Source of the DNA: Paucidesulfovibrio longus DSM 6739
GTDB taxonomy: Bacteria; Desulfobacterota; Desulfovibrionia; Desulfovibrionales; Desulfovibrionaceae
Direction of reading: 5' to 3'
Assembly (NCBI RefSeq): GCF_000420485.1
Contig: NZ_ATVA01000001.1
Coordinates: 39,978-103,977 of the forward strand
Length of the DNA stretch: 64,000 nucleotides
Made by a program: the position numbers and the translations under genes. The notes below the pieces were generated by a model, which saw nothing but the letters and a program-made list of their open reading frames with translations, did no database searches and was not told the DNA's origin. This document shows, in pieces, positions 1 to 9,792 of the stretch. The first letter of the stretch is position 1, and every line of letters starts with the position of its first letter.

Positions 1-884
1 GCGACGTGATCGTGGCCCTGGGCGGCGGCAGCCCCCTGGACGCGGCCAAGGGCATCGCCATGCTCCTGACCAACGGCGGCAAGGTCACGGACTACGAGTT
101 CAAGTCGCCGGAAAAGGACGGCACGCCCATCATCGCCGTGCCCACCACCGCCGGCACCGGCTCGGAGATCACCCGCTTCACCGTGCTCACGGACACGGAC
201 CGCAAGGTCAAGATGCTCATCCAGGGCGCGGGCCTGATCCCCAAGGTGGCCCTGCTCGACCCGGAACTGACCCTGTCCATGCCCGCCCACGTCACCGCGG
301 GCACGGGCATGGACGCCCTGACCCACGCCATCGAGGCATACATTTCCAAGATCGCCACGCCCATGACCGACGTGCACGCCCTGGAGGCCATCCGGCTCAT
401 CGGCGAAAACCTGATCAAGGCCGTGCACGGCCCGGAGAACATGCAGGCGCGCGAGGGCATGCTGCGCGGGCAGATGCACGCCGGGCTCGCCTTCGGCAAC
501 GCCTCCGTGGCCCTGGTGCACGCCATGTCCCGGCCCCTGGGCGCGCTCTTCGGCATTCCCCACGGACAGGCCAACGCCATGCTCCTGCCCGTGGTCATGG
601 ACTACAACCACAGCGCCGCTCCTGAGCGTTTCCGCGACATCGCCAGGGCGCTGGGCGAAAACGTGGACGATCTCAGCCTGCGCGACGCGGCCCGCACCGC
701 GGTGCTGTCCGTGGAGGAACTCCTTGAGGAAACCGGGCTGGAAAACCGCCTTTCCGCATTCGGGGTCAAGGAATCCGACATCGACCGCCTGGCCTCGGAC
801 GCGGCCGTCAACGGCAGCTGCAACTTCAACCCGCGCAAGCCGGACAAGGAAGAAATCGCCGCGCTGTATGCGGCGGTGCTGTAG
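1..884 (+). CDS. Iron-containing alcohol dehydrogenase, 5' part cut off by the window edge
   Basis: NAD(P)-dependent alcohol dehydrogenase of the iron-containing family, a cytoplasmic enzyme interconverting alcohols and aldehydes. The frame is open from base 3, so the true start lies outside; compared with the 389-residue paralogue at 22709 about 95 N-terminal residues are missing. The cofactor-phosphate loop GGGSPLDAAKG is at the left edge, followed by the family signature [12 protein letters not shown], which carries iron ligands, and the all-helical C-terminal metal domain. A strong terminator follows at once, so this is the last gene of its transcript. Substrate cannot be deduced. Family assignment is secure. 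Confidence 0.93.
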   Translation, partial: DVIVALGGGSPLDAAKGIAMLLTNGGKVTDYEFKSPEKDGTPIIAVPTTAGTGSEITRFTVLTDTDRKVKMLIQGAGLIPKVALLDPELTLSMPAHVTAGTGMDALTHAIEAYISKIATPMTDVHALEAIRLIGENLIKAVHGPENMQAREGMLRGQMHAGLAFGNASVALVHAMSRPLGALFGIPHGQANAMLLPVVMDYNHSAAPERFRDIARALGENVDDLSLRDAARTAVLSVEELLEETGLENRLSAFGVKESDIDRLASDAAVNGSCNFNPRKPDKEEIAALYAAVL

Positions 885-910
885 CCGCTGCGGCCAAACA
901 ACGACGAACG

Positions 911-943
911 CCCCTGCCGGAACAATCCGGCGGGGGCTTTTTT
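911..943 (+). terminator. Rho-independent terminator after the alcohol dehydrogenase
   Basis: Arms CCCCTGCCGG and CCGGCGGGGG form a ten-base-pair stem (one T-G wobble) around AACAAT, followed by six T residues. Confidence 0.9.
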
Positions 944-1043
944 CGCGCCGGAGCGGGCCTGCCCCCGGCGGGACGCCAACCCGGCGATTGCCAGCGGGCC
1001 GCGCTTTGCGTATGAACAGGACGTACAAACCTCAAAGAGGCCC

Positions 1044-2036
1044 ATGTCCATACTCAAGCGCATCCTCATCAAACTTCTCTGGGTGGCCGTGGTCTTTTTC
1101 GGCATCACGGTCATCAGCTTCTGGGTCATTCATCTGGCTCCGGGCTCGCCCACGGACCTGGAAACGCAGCTCAACCCGACCGTGACCCCGGAGGCTCAGC
1201 AGCGCCTGGCCGCGCTCTACGGCCTGGACAAGCCCATCCACGAGCAATACGCGGCCTGGGTCGGCAGGCTCGTGACCTTCGACTTCGGCCAGTCCCTGTC
1301 CGGCGACCACCAGCCGGTCTGGCAGAAAATCAAGGAGCGCCTGCCCCTGACCTTCGGCATGAACGTGGCCTCCCTGGTGCTGACCCTGTTCATTTCCGTG
1401 CCCATCGGCGTGCTCTCCGCCTGGCGGCGGGGCGGCGCCTTCGACAAGAGCATGACCGTGCTCGTGTTCATCGGCTTCGCCATGCCCGGCTTCTGGCTCG
1501 CGCTGCTGCTGATGCAGGCTTTCGGCATCTGGTGGAACATCCTGCCCATTTCCGGCCTGACCAGCCTGGACTTCCCGCGCATGGGCTTTTTCGGGCAGAT
1601 GTGGGATCTGGCCAGGCATCTGGCCCTGCCCATCTTCATCTACACCTTCGGTTCCCTGGCGGGCATGTCCCGGTTCATGCGCACGAGCATGCTGGAGGTG
1701 CTGCGCCAGGACTACATCATGACCGCCCGCGCCAAGGGCCTGCCCACGCGCACGGTCATCTTCAAGCACGCCATGCGCAACGCGCTCATGCCCGTGATCA
1801 CCATTCTCGGCCTTTCCGTGCCGGGGCTCATCGGCGGCAGCGTGATCATCGAATCCATCTTCGCCCTGCCCGGCCTGGGCCAGCTCTTCTACCAGGCGGT
1901 CATGGCCCGCGACTATCCGCTGATCATGGGCTCGCTTGTGCTCGGCGCGGTGCTGACCCTGGCGGGCAACCTGCTGGCGGACGTGGGCTACGGACTGGCC
2001 GACCCGCGCGTGCGGCTGGCCGGGAGGGACGCATGA
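1044..2036 (+). CDS. ABC transporter permease, DppB/OppB type
   Basis: Inner-membrane permease of a peptide/nickel-class ABC importer. The 330-residue protein has the classic architecture: an N-terminal transmembrane helix (about residues 9-30), a periplasmic region beginning HLAPGSP, then five further hydrophobic segments in the binding-protein-dependent transport domain. The EAA loop (AKGLPTRTVIFKHAMRNA) that docks on the ATPase is present. The stop overlaps the start of the next permease by four bases (ATGA), showing translational coupling. No binding protein or ATPase gene is adjacent in the window, so substrate (peptide, nickel or other) is open. Confidence 0.92.
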   Translation: MSILKRILIKLLWVAVVFFGITVISFWVIHLAPGSPTDLETQLNPTVTPEAQQRLAALYGLDKPIHEQYAAWVGRLVTFDFGQSLSGDHQPVWQKIKERLPLTFGMNVASLVLTLFISVPIGVLSAWRRGGAFDKSMTVLVFIGFAMPGFWLALLLMQAFGIWWNILPISGLTSLDFPRMGFFGQMWDLARHLALPIFIYTFGSLAGMSRFMRTSMLEVLRQDYIMTARAKGLPTRTVIFKHAMRNALMPVITILGLSVPGLIGGSVIIESIFALPGLGQLFYQAVMARDYPLIMGSLVLGAVLTLAGNLLADVGYGLADPRVRLAGRDA

Positions 2037-2872
2037 GCCGCGAGCTGAAACGGCGCGGTTTCCTCTCGCGCCAGACCCTGCTCCTGATGGGAGTGCTCAT
2101 CGTGGGTTCGGTTTCCCTGGCCGCGCTGCTCGCGCCCTGGATCGCGCCCTACCCGCCGAACGCCATCGACGTGAACGCCATTCTTCTGCCGCCCGGCCCG
2201 CAGCACCTCTTCGGCACGGACGCCCTGGGCCGCGACATTTTCTCGCGCATGCTCTGGGGCGGCCGCGTCTCGCTCTGGGTCGGGTTCGTGGCCGTGGGCC
2301 TGTCAACGGCCATCGGCCTCGTGCTCGGCCTCATGGCGGGCTACTTCGGCAAGCTCGCGGACGAGATCATCATGCGCATCGTGGACGTGATGCTCTGCTT
2401 CCCCAGCTTCTTCCTGATCCTGGCCGTGATCGCCTTCCTGCAGCCGAGCCTTTTGAACATCATGATCGTCATCGGCCTGACCTCCTGGATGGGCGTGGCC
2501 CGCCTGGTGCGGGCCGAAACCCTGACCCTGCGCGAGCGGGACTTCGTGCTCGCGGCGCGCGTGGCCGGGGCCGGGCCGGGCCGGATCATCTTCAAGCATA
2601 TCCTGCCCAATGCGCTGGCCCCGGTGCTCGTCTCCGCCACCCTCGGCGTGGCCGGGGCCATCCTCGTGGAGTCCTCGCTCTCCTTCCTGGGCCTGGGCGT
2701 GCAGCCGCCGGACCCGTCCTGGGGCAACATGCTCACGGAAGGCAAGGAAGTGCTCGGCGTGGCCTCCTGGCTCTCCATCTTCCCCGGCCTCGCCATTCTC
2801 GTCACCGTGCTCGGCTACAACCTGCTCGGCGAGGGCCTGCGCGACCTGCTCGACCCAAGATTGAAACAGTAG
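2033..2872 (+). CDS. ABC transporter permease, DppC/OppC type
   Basis: Second permease subunit, 279 residues, partner of the gene upstream. The start is the ATG inside the ATGA overlap at 2033; the same frame stays open upstream but that part is antisense-like shadow of the first permease. It has the OppC N-terminal helix (residues 15-37), a periplasmic stretch with the family motif [16 protein letters not shown], five more membrane segments, and the EAA loop [18 protein letters not shown]. The C-terminus [15 protein letters not shown] is typical. The two permeases stand without ATPases or a solute-binding protein, which must be encoded elsewhere or have been lost. Confidence 0.92.
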   Translation: MSRELKRRGFLSRQTLLLMGVLIVGSVSLAALLAPWIAPYPPNAIDVNAILLPPGPQHLFGTDALGRDIFSRMLWGGRVSLWVGFVAVGLSTAIGLVLGLMAGYFGKLADEIIMRIVDVMLCFPSFFLILAVIAFLQPSLLNIMIVIGLTSWMGVARLVRAETLTLRERDFVLAARVAGAGPGRIIFKHILPNALAPVLVSATLGVAGAILVESSLSFLGLGVQPPDPSWGNMLTEGKEVLGVASWLSIFPGLAILVTVLGYNLLGEGLRDLLDPRLKQ

Positions 2873-2918
2873 CGGCTCGCACCGCCCGCGCGCCGCAGCG
2901 CCCGCGCCGGAGGACTTC

Positions 2919-2951
2919 GGCTCGGCTGCGGCTCGGCTGCGGCTCGGCTGC
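2919..2951. repeat. Three perfect tandem copies of an 11-base unit in a gene-free gap
   Basis: The unit GGCTCGGCTGC occurs three times head to tail. It sits in the 315-base gap 2873-3187, which otherwise holds no recognisable gene; the second half of the gap is AT-richer and contains the leader of the metal-permease gene. Probably replication slippage; no function evident. Confidence 0.7.
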
Positions 2952-3187
2952 GGGCTCTCATTCGAAAATTCTTCCCCTCGCCGCCCCCGTTTCCAAAAAA
3001 TTCCTCGGTTTCCCGAACATCCTTCCCCCGAATATCCTTCCCCGATACCTTCCTCCCCGACACGCCCGACACGACAACACATTGTCGAGACTTGATTTTT
3101 CGTCAAAACTTCGCGCCCGAAATTTTAGCTTTACCTTCAAACTATCCAGCGATAGGAAATCTTGAAAATCAAGCTAACGGAGTGTCC

Positions 3188-3958
3188 ATGCCCCAAGAAC
3201 ACGTTTTTCTCGTGGCCCTGCAATCCTCCCTGCTTCTCGGCCTCGTGCACGGCGTCAACCCCTGCGGCCATTCCTGGCTGGCCTTGGCCCCGTTCGTTTC
3301 CGGCGAACGCCGCGCCTCCCGCGTCCTGGCCCTGACCGGGGCTTTTCTGGGCGGCACGGCCCTGGCCTGCCTGCTGCTGGGCCTTACCCTCGGCGCGGTT
3401 TCCACGCTCTTCCCGCCCTCGTTCAGCTACTGGCTGGACATCGTCGCCGCCGCAGCCATCATTCTGCTCGGACTGGTTCTGGCCGTGCGGCCCCACCTGC
3501 TGCACAGCCACGAACACGGCCACGAACACGGCCACGAACACGGGCATGACCACGGCCACGGCCACGGGCAAGCCCATAACCACGAACACGAGCAGGACCG
3601 CTGCCGCGTGCACGACTCCTGCGACTGCGCCGGTTCCCCCGGTCCTTCCAAGCTGCGCAAGGCCGCAGTGCCCGGCCTGTTCGCCTTCGGCTTCGTGAAC
3701 ATGATCGTGCCCTGCCCCACGGTGGCGATCATGTATTCCTACGCGCTCAATTCCGGAAGCGTCTGGCGCAGCGTGGCGGTTTTCGCGGCCTATGCCCTGA
3801 CCACGGCCCTGGCCGTGGGTGCGGTGATCTGGGCGCTTTTCCGGGCCGCGAGCTGGGCGCGGCGGCTGGACGACCATCGCTTCGAGGAATGGATCATGCG
3901 CGGCATCGGCCTGATGACCGTGGCCTTCGGACTCTATACGTTGTATCAGGGCATTTGA
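3188..3958 (+). CDS. Membrane metal permease with histidine-rich loop (NicO/UreH-like)
   Basis: Polytopic inner-membrane protein of 256 residues resembling the NicO/UreH class of nickel or cobalt permeases. The first half has three hydrophobic segments with the conserved-looking HGVNPCGHSW near residue 20. A cytosolic or periplasmic linker at about residues 100-140 is packed with histidines (repeats of HEHGHEHG) and ends in CRVHDSCDC, a plausible metal-sensing or metal-loading patch. A second set of three helices starts at PGLFAFGFVNMIVPCPT. I chose the ATG at 3188 because a GGAG ribosome-binding site precedes it and upstream codons are AT-rich leader. The MarR-type gene 23 bases downstream may control it. 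Metal specificity and transport direction are inference. Confidence 0.65.
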   Translation: MPQEHVFLVALQSSLLLGLVHGVNPCGHSWLALAPFVSGERRASRVLALTGAFLGGTALACLLLGLTLGAVSTLFPPSFSYWLDIVAAAAIILLGLVLAVRPHLLHSHEHGHEHGHEHGHDHGHGHGQAHNHEHEQDRCRVHDSCDCAGSPGPSKLRKAAVPGLFAFGFVNMIVPCPTVAIMYSYALNSGSVWRSVAVFAAYALTTALAVGAVIWALFRAASWARRLDDHRFEEWIMRGIGLMTVAFGLYTLYQGI

Positions 3959-3981
3959 GGCGACAAAGACAAGAGGCGGAA

Positions 3982-4404
3982 ATGACGCGGAAGGAATCGG
4001 ACAATCTGGCCCAGCTCATCGTAGAGTTCTACGAGAAGCTCTCGTCCTGGGAACACGGAGTGGTGCGCGGCACCGGCCTGACCCCCACGCAGATGCACGT
4101 CATCGAGATTCTCGGCGCGCACCAGGCCCTGCGCATGAAGGAACTGGCCGAACGCATGGGCGTGACCACGGGAACGCTGACCGTGGTCGCGGACAAGCTG
4201 GAGCAGCGCGGCCTGCTGCGCCGCAGGCCCAACGACCAGGACCGCCGCTCCATCCTCGTGGAGCTGACCGGAGCCGGGCAGGAGCGCTTTCAGGAACACG
4301 ACAAGCTGCACGCGGACCTGACCCGCGAGATCATCGCGGACCTCAGCCCGGAGGAGGCCGCCTGCCTCGCGGCCTGCCTGGGCAAGATCAACCGGGTTTT
4401 CTAG
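3982..4404 (+). CDS. MarR family transcriptional regulator
   Basis: DNA-binding regulator of 140 residues, the usual MarR length. A winged helix-turn-helix is visible at about residues 33-100: LTPTQMHVIEILG, MKELAERMGVTTGTLTVVADKLEQRGLL, and the wing with RRPNDQDRRS, a near-invariant DRR signature. Flanking helices form the dimer interface. It starts at ATG 3982, preceded by a short AGAGGCGGA site, and follows the metal permease by 23 bases, so the two probably form one transcript and the regulator may sense the permease substrate. Effector unknown. Confidence 0.9.
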   Translation: MTRKESDNLAQLIVEFYEKLSSWEHGVVRGTGLTPTQMHVIEILGAHQALRMKELAERMGVTTGTLTVVADKLEQRGLLRRRPNDQDRRSILVELTGAGQERFQEHDKLHADLTREIIADLSPEEAACLAACLGKINRVF

Positions 4405-4449
4405 AGGGAACGTCGCCGCCGCAGAGGCGCGGCAGGAAAAGGCCCTGAA

Positions 4450-5052
4450 TCAGGAACCGCAGCTCCCGCAGCCGCAGGGGCCTTGATTCGACGGCGCGAA
4501 GAGTTCCAGCCCCTCTGGCCTCTCGCACTGCTCCGTGCGGGCCAGCAGCCCCTCCACGAACATCATGAACCAGAACGCGACGCGCTCCACGCTCGCGGAC
4601 AGCCTGTGCCCGTCCGGGACCATGTGCAGGGTGCAGCGGGTGATTTCGGCCAGCCGCAAGGCGTTGCGAGCGGGAACCACCTCGTCCTGCCAGCCGTGGA
4701 CCACCTCCAGCGGGCAGCCCGTGTCCGCGAACTCCTGGCGCGCGTAGCCCGGCAGATAGACCGCCGGAGCCAGGGCAAAGACGCCCAGCGGGCGAACCTC
4801 GGCCGCGGCGCACAGGCTGACGTAGGCCCCCATGCTCGATCCGGCCAGGACCAGCGGTCCGGGGATCCGGGCGCAGCAGTCCAGCAGCCGCCGCACCCGC
4901 TGTTCCGGGGCGTCGGCCATGTCGTTCAGATCCTGGTAGTCCACGATCTCGAAATCCACGCCCAACTGACGGGCCATTTCCGCCATGCGGCGGCTCTTGG
5001 CCCCCCAGGGGCTCGCGTCCTTGCCGTGGGACCAGATCACCGTTGCGCTCAT
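4450..5052 (-). CDS. Alpha/beta-hydrolase fold protein
   Basis: Small soluble hydrolase of 200 residues. The nucleophile elbow GSSMGAY (about residues 71-77) gives the catalytic serine; VVHGWQDEVVP near residue 120 supplies the acid and DGHRLS near residue 148 the histidine. Size and the missing cap domain recall small carboxylesterases of the YqiA type, but the substrate cannot be named. The C-terminus ends in a cysteine-rich tail CGCGSCGS, unusual for this fold and possibly metal binding. Transcribed convergently with the MarR gene. Fold assignment is firm, activity is inference. Confidence 0.82.
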   Translation of the reverse strand: MSATVIWSHGKDASPWGAKSRRMAEMARQLGVDFEIVDYQDLNDMADAPEQRVRRLLDCCARIPGPLVLAGSSMGAYVSLCAAAEVRPLGVFALAPAVYLPGYARQEFADTGCPLEVVHGWQDEVVPARNALRLAEITRCTLHMVPDGHRLSASVERVAFWFMMFVEGLLARTEQCERPEGLELFAPSNQGPCGCGSCGS

Positions 5053-5131
5053 GCCGTTCCTCCCTGTTGCGTTCCACGTTCCGCCTCTCCGGCTGCCGGA
5101 CTCTTCCAGAAAACCCAGCCCGGAGCAAGCA

Positions 5132-5168
5132 AGCGGCCCGCCTTCCGGGGTGGGGAAGACGGGCCGCT
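5132..5168. repeat. Inverted repeat between hydrolase and chemoreceptor genes
   Basis: Arms AGCGGCCCG and CGGGCCGCT are perfect nine-base complements, and the inner CTTCC/GGAAG extends the stem. It lies just past the chemoreceptor stop on the minus strand. No T-run follows on either strand, so it may be a Rho-assisted 3' end rather than a classical terminator. Confidence 0.55.
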
Positions 5169-5189
5169 GTCGTTCATGCGGGTCCGGGC

Positions 5190-7535
5190 CTAGTAGCGGC
5201 CGAACTCGTCGTCGTCCAGATGGATCACGATTTCCGGATCATTTTGCCCACGACCCTTGGCGCTGCCTTGGGGTCCGGGCTTGGGGCCTTCCTGTTCCGG
5301 CTTCGCGCCCCAGGCGTCCTGCGGGGTGGAGCTGCCGGGCTTGGGCGCGGACGGCTTGCGCTTCTGGGCGGGGGTGTTCCCCTGGGGCAGCTGCTGCGGG
5401 GGCCTGCGCTGCACGCGCAGCCGCGAAGGCTCGGCAGCGCGGGAATCCCTTTCCCTTTCCTGCCGTACCGGCTCGCCGCGTCCGGCTCCTTCCCGCAGGC
5501 GGAAGTTGGCGAGCAGCGAACGGAGCAGCCCGGCCTGGCTGGAAAGCTCCTGCGCGGCCGAGGAGGTCTGCTCCGCGTTGGCCGTGTTGCGCTGGGTCAC
5601 GGTGTCCACCTGCTGCAAGCCCTGGGTCACTTCCATGAGCGCCTGGGACTGCTCGGAAGAGGCCGTGGCGATGGCGTCCACCAGGGTGGCCACCTCGGCC
5701 ACGTCCGCGACCACGGCCTGCATGCCTTCGGCGGTCTGTCCCACCATCTCGCTGGTGCGCCGGACCTTGTCGCCCGAACCTTCGATGAGCTGCGCGGTTT
5801 CGCGGGCGGCCTTGGCGCTGCGCGAGGCCAGATTGCGGACCTCCTCCGCGACCACGGCGAAGCCCTTGCCGTGCTGCCCTGCGCGGGCCGCCTCCACGGC
5901 GGCGTTCAGGGCCAGGAGGTTGGTCTGGAAGGCGATCTCGTCGATGACCTTGATGATCTTGGCGATGGCCTGGGAAGAGTCGCTGACCTCCTGCATGGCC
6001 GCGACCATGCGCTCCAGTTCCTCGTATCCCTTGCTGGCGCGCTCGCGCACGGCGTCCGCGTTCTTGCTCGCGCGGGAGGCGTTTTCCGCGTTCTCGCGGG
6101 TCTGGGAGGAAACCTGGGTCAGGGAGCTGGTGATCTCCTCCAGGGAGGCGGCCTGCTCGGTCGCTCCCTGGGAAAGGGCCTCGCTGGCCGCGGAAACCTG
6201 GCCCGCGCCGGAGTCCACTTCCAGGGCGCTCTGGAGCACGGATCCGAGCACGCGGTTCAGATTGCGCGACATCTGGCGCAGGGCCTTGCCGAGCACGTCC
6301 TTTTCCGAGGCGATTTCGACCTCGGCGGTCATGTCGTTGGAGGCGATGGCCTGGGCCAGCCCGGCCTTGCGTTCCAGCCCGTCGGCCATGTGGTTCAGGG
6401 ACCGGGCCAAGACCCCTATCTCATCCCTGGACTCGTATTCGAGCCGGTCGGACAGGTCGCCCTGGCGGACCATCTCGGCCAGGGCGGCGGCCCGGCGGAT
6501 GGGTTCGGCGATGGAACGCGCCAGGAACCAGATCATGGCGCAGAGCAGCAGCACCACGCCGAGGCTGATGCCCACGGCCCGGTAGAGCATGGCCTGGGAG
6601 TCCGCCAGGACCACGTCCATGGGGATGTCCACGCCCAGGCCCCAATACTGCCCGTTTCCGGTCACGTCGATGGGCACGAAGATGCGGTACCACAGCGCGC
6701 CGTCCGTCTCGAAATCGAAGACGACCTCCTTGCCCGCGGCAATGGCGTCGTGAATGGCTGCGGCCTGGGCGCCGAAAGCGTCCTTCATGGGCTTGGCCAT
6801 CATGGCCTTGTCCGGGTGGCCCACGAAGGTGTCGTCGTCCGCCACGATGTAGGCCCGGCCCGTGCCGAAGGGCTTGATTCCGGCGGCCATGTCCATGAAG
6901 GCGGTCACGTTGTAGTCGATGCCCACCGCGCCGAAAAAGCGGCCCTTCACGATCACGGGGATGCAGGAGTCGATGCCGAGCACGGTCTTTCCGCCCGCCT
7001 CGAAGGAATACGGCGCGGTCAGGTAGTCCTTTTTGGTGTCGCGCGGCACGGTGTACCATTTGGCCGATTCCGGATCGGAACACGGCTGCGAATCGATGCC
7101 GGACGCCGTGCGGAAATAGTAGGGCTTGTATCTTCCGCTGGCGTCGTGCGCCTTGTTGAAATTCCCGTATTCCGCGTCCCTTCCGTCGAGCGCGTTGGGC
7201 TCGAAGGCGGCCCAGACGCCGAGAAAGGACGGTTCGCGCTCCACCATGCGATACAGAATGTGGCTGAACTGCTCCCGGCTCACGCCCGCCTCGCCCTGGA
7301 TCGAGCCTTCATACACGGCGGCCAGCGCACGGGCCTGATCCATGATCGGATTTATGAAATCCAATACTTCCGTAGCGTGGCGTTCCGCAATCTGCCGGGC
7401 GAGATCCCTCGCATCGTTTTCTGCGGAGCGCCCCATCCAGGAGGCAAGCAGCAGACTCGTGGCGAGCATCCCCACTGCCACCACTGCGCAGGTCGGCAAT
7501 AGTATCTTGTTGCGAATACCTAAATTTTTGAACAT
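5190..7535 (-). CDS. Methyl-accepting chemotaxis protein with periplasmic dCache-type sensor
   Basis: Transmembrane chemoreceptor of 781 residues. A first membrane helix lies at residues 13-31, followed by a roughly 290-residue periplasmic double-Cache-like sensor containing the small-ligand pattern around [20 protein letters not shown] and the later GVDIPMDV, a second helix at about 325-343, a HAMP linker starting [12 protein letters not shown], and the coiled-coil signalling domain whose hairpin tip reads [15 protein letters not shown]. Predicted methylation helices flank it. The tail is a proline/lysine-rich flexible arm ending DDDEFGRY, which looks like a tethering sequence for CheR/CheB. 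Ligand unknown. It is a lone receptor, without che genes nearby. Confidence 0.95.
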   Translation of the reverse strand: MFKNLGIRNKILLPTCAVVAVGMLATSLLLASWMGRSAENDARDLARQIAERHATEVLDFINPIMDQARALAAVYEGSIQGEAGVSREQFSHILYRMVEREPSFLGVWAAFEPNALDGRDAEYGNFNKAHDASGRYKPYYFRTASGIDSQPCSDPESAKWYTVPRDTKKDYLTAPYSFEAGGKTVLGIDSCIPVIVKGRFFGAVGIDYNVTAFMDMAAGIKPFGTGRAYIVADDDTFVGHPDKAMMAKPMKDAFGAQAAAIHDAIAAGKEVVFDFETDGALWYRIFVPIDVTGNGQYWGLGVDIPMDVVLADSQAMLYRAVGISLGVVLLLCAMIWFLARSIAEPIRRAAALAEMVRQGDLSDRLEYESRDEIGVLARSLNHMADGLERKAGLAQAIASNDMTAEVEIASEKDVLGKALRQMSRNLNRVLGSVLQSALEVDSGAGQVSAASEALSQGATEQAASLEEITSSLTQVSSQTRENAENASRASKNADAVRERASKGYEELERMVAAMQEVSDSSQAIAKIIKVIDEIAFQTNLLALNAAVEAARAGQHGKGFAVVAEEVRNLASRSAKAARETAQLIEGSGDKVRRTSEMVGQTAEGMQAVVADVAEVATLVDAIATASSEQSQALMEVTQGLQQVDTVTQRNTANAEQTSSAAQELSSQAGLLRSLLANFRLREGAGRGEPVRQERERDSRAAEPSRLRVQRRPPQQLPQGNTPAQKRKPSAPKPGSSTPQDAWGAKPEQEGPKPGPQGSAKGRGQNDPEIVIHLDDDEFGRY

Positions 7536-7715
7536 TCCCCTTCCCCTGTTGTATTCGTTTCAACATTCCCTAACAGACACGCACCTTCCGCGCCAGCCGG
7601 GAGCGGGCACCCCGCCGCATTTTCGTTTTCGCGGGCGGCCGTCCGGTTCGCTTGGCAGCACGCCCCAGTTGGGATACAACTCGCTGAACCGAACACCGCC
7701 GGAGAAGTCCCGACC

Positions 7716-9311
7716 ATGCTGGAACTGTTACGCATACATGACCTCGCCCTCATCGAGGACGCCGAGCTGGAGTTCTCCTCCGGCCTGAACGTGCTTACCG
7801 GCGAAACCGGAGCGGGCAAGTCCTTCATCCTCCGCGCCCTGGATTTTCTCACCGGGGAGCGCATGAGCCGCGACATGGTCCGGCCCGGCAAGGAAAAGGC
7901 CGTGGTCGAGGCGCTCTTCGTGCTCCCGGAGGGCGAGGCCCTCATCCGGCGCGAACTCTCGGCGGAAACGGGACGCAGCCGAATCTACGTCAACGACAGG
8001 CTCGGCTCCCAGGAGACCATCCGCGACCTTCGCCCCCGGCTCATCGTGCACACCAGCCAGCACGGCCAGCAGAAGCTGCTCTCCCCGGCCTACCAGATGC
8101 GCATCGTGGACGACTTTCTGCCGGATTCCGGCCTGCTCGCCGAGCGCGACGAGGCCGCGAAGGCGCTGGACGAGGTGCTGGAATCGCGCCGGGAGCTGGA
8201 GCTGCGCGCCGAGGGGCTGGCCAGCCAGCGCGAACTGCTGGAGTTCCAGCGCGCCGAGATCGACAAGGTCGACCCGCAGCCCGGCGAGGAAGAGGAACTG
8301 GAAGCGCTCAAGCAGCGCCTCAAGGACCAGGAAATCGCCGCGGAATCCCTGAGCCGCGCCCTGGACCTGCTGCACGGGGACGTGGCCCTCTCCGACCTGC
8401 TCTCGGCCCTCTCGCGCCAGATGGACGAGATTGCCCGCATGTACCCTGATTTTTCCGAAGACCGCGACGCGGTCAACGAGTTCCGCCACCGTGTGGGCGA
8501 CCTGGACGCGCGCCTGCGCCGCAATCCGGCCGAGGCCGTGGAAGAAGGCGACCTGAACAGCGTGGAGTCGCGGCTTTTCGCCATTTCGCGGCTGAAGCGC
8601 AAGCTGAACCGATCCCTGGAAGACATCCTCCGGCTCAAGGACGAGATCGCCGAAAACCTCTCCTTTCTGGACGCCTGCGCCCTGGACAGAAAACGCCTGG
8701 AAAAGCTGGAAGCCGAGGCCTCGGCGCGGCTCGGAGGCATTCTCGACAGGCTCAACCAGGCGCGCAAGGCCGCGGCCGGAGACTTCTGCGCCCGCGTGGA
8801 GGAGGAGCTGCACGGACTGGGCTTTTCCGAGCACGCCCGCGTGGACATGGAATTCTCGCCCCACGAGCCCTATCCGGGACTCATCGAGATGCGCGGACGG
8901 CTGATGTGGATCCCCAACCCGGGCCAGGCTCCCCAGCCCCTGGACCGCATCGCCTCGGGCGGCGAGCTGTCGCGCTTTCTGCTCGCGCTGGTCAGCATAC
9001 GCACCGGACGCGGCGACGACCTGCCCTCCCTGCTCTTCGACGAAGTGGACGCGGGCGTGGGCGGGCTGACCCTGAACAGCCTCGGCGACAAGCTGCGCTC
9101 CCTGGCCGAACGCCAGCAGGTGCTGCTGATCACCCACTGGCCCCAGCTCGCGGCCCTGGCCGTGCGCCATTTCCTCATCGCCAAGGACGTGCAGGGCGGC
9201 GAGACCTTCACCCGCTGCGAACGGCTGCGCGGCGAGGCCGTGCGCGCCGAGCTTTCGCGCATGGCCGGCGGCGGCGAACGCGGCGAGGCCCTGGCCGGAA
9301 AACTGCTCTGA
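7716..9311 (+). CDS. recN: DNA repair protein RecN
   Basis: SMC-like ATPase for double-strand break repair, 531 residues, slightly short of the usual 550. Walker A GETGAGKS lies at about residues 30-37. Long coiled-coil arms occupy the middle (about 160-370, rich in Glu, Leu and Arg). The ABC signature ASGGELSRFLLAL and Walker B LLFDEVDAGVGG follow near residues 410-450, then the H-loop LLITHWPQLAAL. Start chosen at ATG 7716, giving the family N-terminus MLELLRIHDLALIEDAEL. It stands alone. I saw no obvious LexA box in the 180-base upstream gap. Confidence 0.96.
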   Translation: MLELLRIHDLALIEDAELEFSSGLNVLTGETGAGKSFILRALDFLTGERMSRDMVRPGKEKAVVEALFVLPEGEALIRRELSAETGRSRIYVNDRLGSQETIRDLRPRLIVHTSQHGQQKLLSPAYQMRIVDDFLPDSGLLAERDEAAKALDEVLESRRELELRAEGLASQRELLEFQRAEIDKVDPQPGEEEELEALKQRLKDQEIAAESLSRALDLLHGDVALSDLLSALSRQMDEIARMYPDFSEDRDAVNEFRHRVGDLDARLRRNPAEAVEEGDLNSVESRLFAISRLKRKLNRSLEDILRLKDEIAENLSFLDACALDRKRLEKLEAEASARLGGILDRLNQARKAAAGDFCARVEEELHGLGFSEHARVDMEFSPHEPYPGLIEMRGRLMWIPNPGQAPQPLDRIASGGELSRFLLALVSIRTGRGDDLPSLLFDEVDAGVGGLTLNSLGDKLRSLAERQQVLLITHWPQLAALAVRHFLIAKDVQGGETFTRCERLRGEAVRAELSRMAGGGERGEALAGKLL

Positions 9312-9422
9312 GCGAGAAATAATCCGCCTGGACTCGATTTTTCATCTCATCTATGTGACATTCCTCCGGGCGACACGACTCTGGCGACGCAGTGCGTCGC
9401 CCTCTACATCACAGGAGAACGC

Positions 9423-9788
9423 ATGCACCTGACCCTCAAATTCGACACCGTGAACATCGACTGGGAAAAAGCCGCCGAAATCTACCGCGCCGCCGAGTTC
9501 ACCGGCAGGGACGCGGCCGGACTGCAATCCGCCTTTGACGCCGCGCAGGCCGTCTGCTTCGCCTTCGACATGGACAAGCTCATCGGCCTTGCCCGCGTGG
9601 CGGAAACGGACCACGGCCCGGCGCTGCTGGACCTCTGCATCTACGCCTCCTACAAGGGCTTCGGGCTGGGACACACCATGCACGACTACCTCGCCCGCAA
9701 GGTGGAGGGAAAGCTGCCCATCGCGGCGGGCGACGAAAAGGAGCGGGAGTTCTACAAGGCCATGGAACTCGACGAGCTGTTGGACTGA
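9423..9788 (+). CDS. GNAT-type acetyltransferase, short form
   Basis: Predicted cytosolic N-acetyltransferase fold of 121 residues. The core strands read CFAFDMDKLIGLARVAE and LLDLCIYASYKGFGLGHTMHDYLARK; the glycine-rich YKGFGLG sits where acetyl-CoA pyrophosphate binds (consensus Q/RxxGxG/A, here weakened). It aligns along its whole length with the protein at 10397, including a shared VDWE/IDWE start, so the two are diverged paralogues. The C-terminal strand is eroded relative to that copy. RBS AGGAGA precedes the ATG. It overlaps nothing and is followed four bases later by the MarC gene. Confidence 0.75.
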   Translation: MHLTLKFDTVNIDWEKAAEIYRAAEFTGRDAAGLQSAFDAAQAVCFAFDMDKLIGLARVAETDHGPALLDLCIYASYKGFGLGHTMHDYLARKVEGKLPIAAGDEKEREFYKAMELDELLD

Positions 9789-9792
9789 CGCC

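Noticed and set aside
2919..2951. Tandem repeats as a CRISPR remnant
   Set aside because: Units are contiguous, 11 bases and without spacers.
5043..7502. An 819-codon plus-strand frame
   Set aside because: Lies wholly opposite the chemoreceptor gene, which has clear domains; the plus frame is Gly/His/Ala-rich with no domain.
9383..9401. Small GGCGACGC-AGT-GCGTCGCC hairpin after recN
   Set aside because: Without a T-run and only 20 bases before the next gene; too weak to call a terminator.
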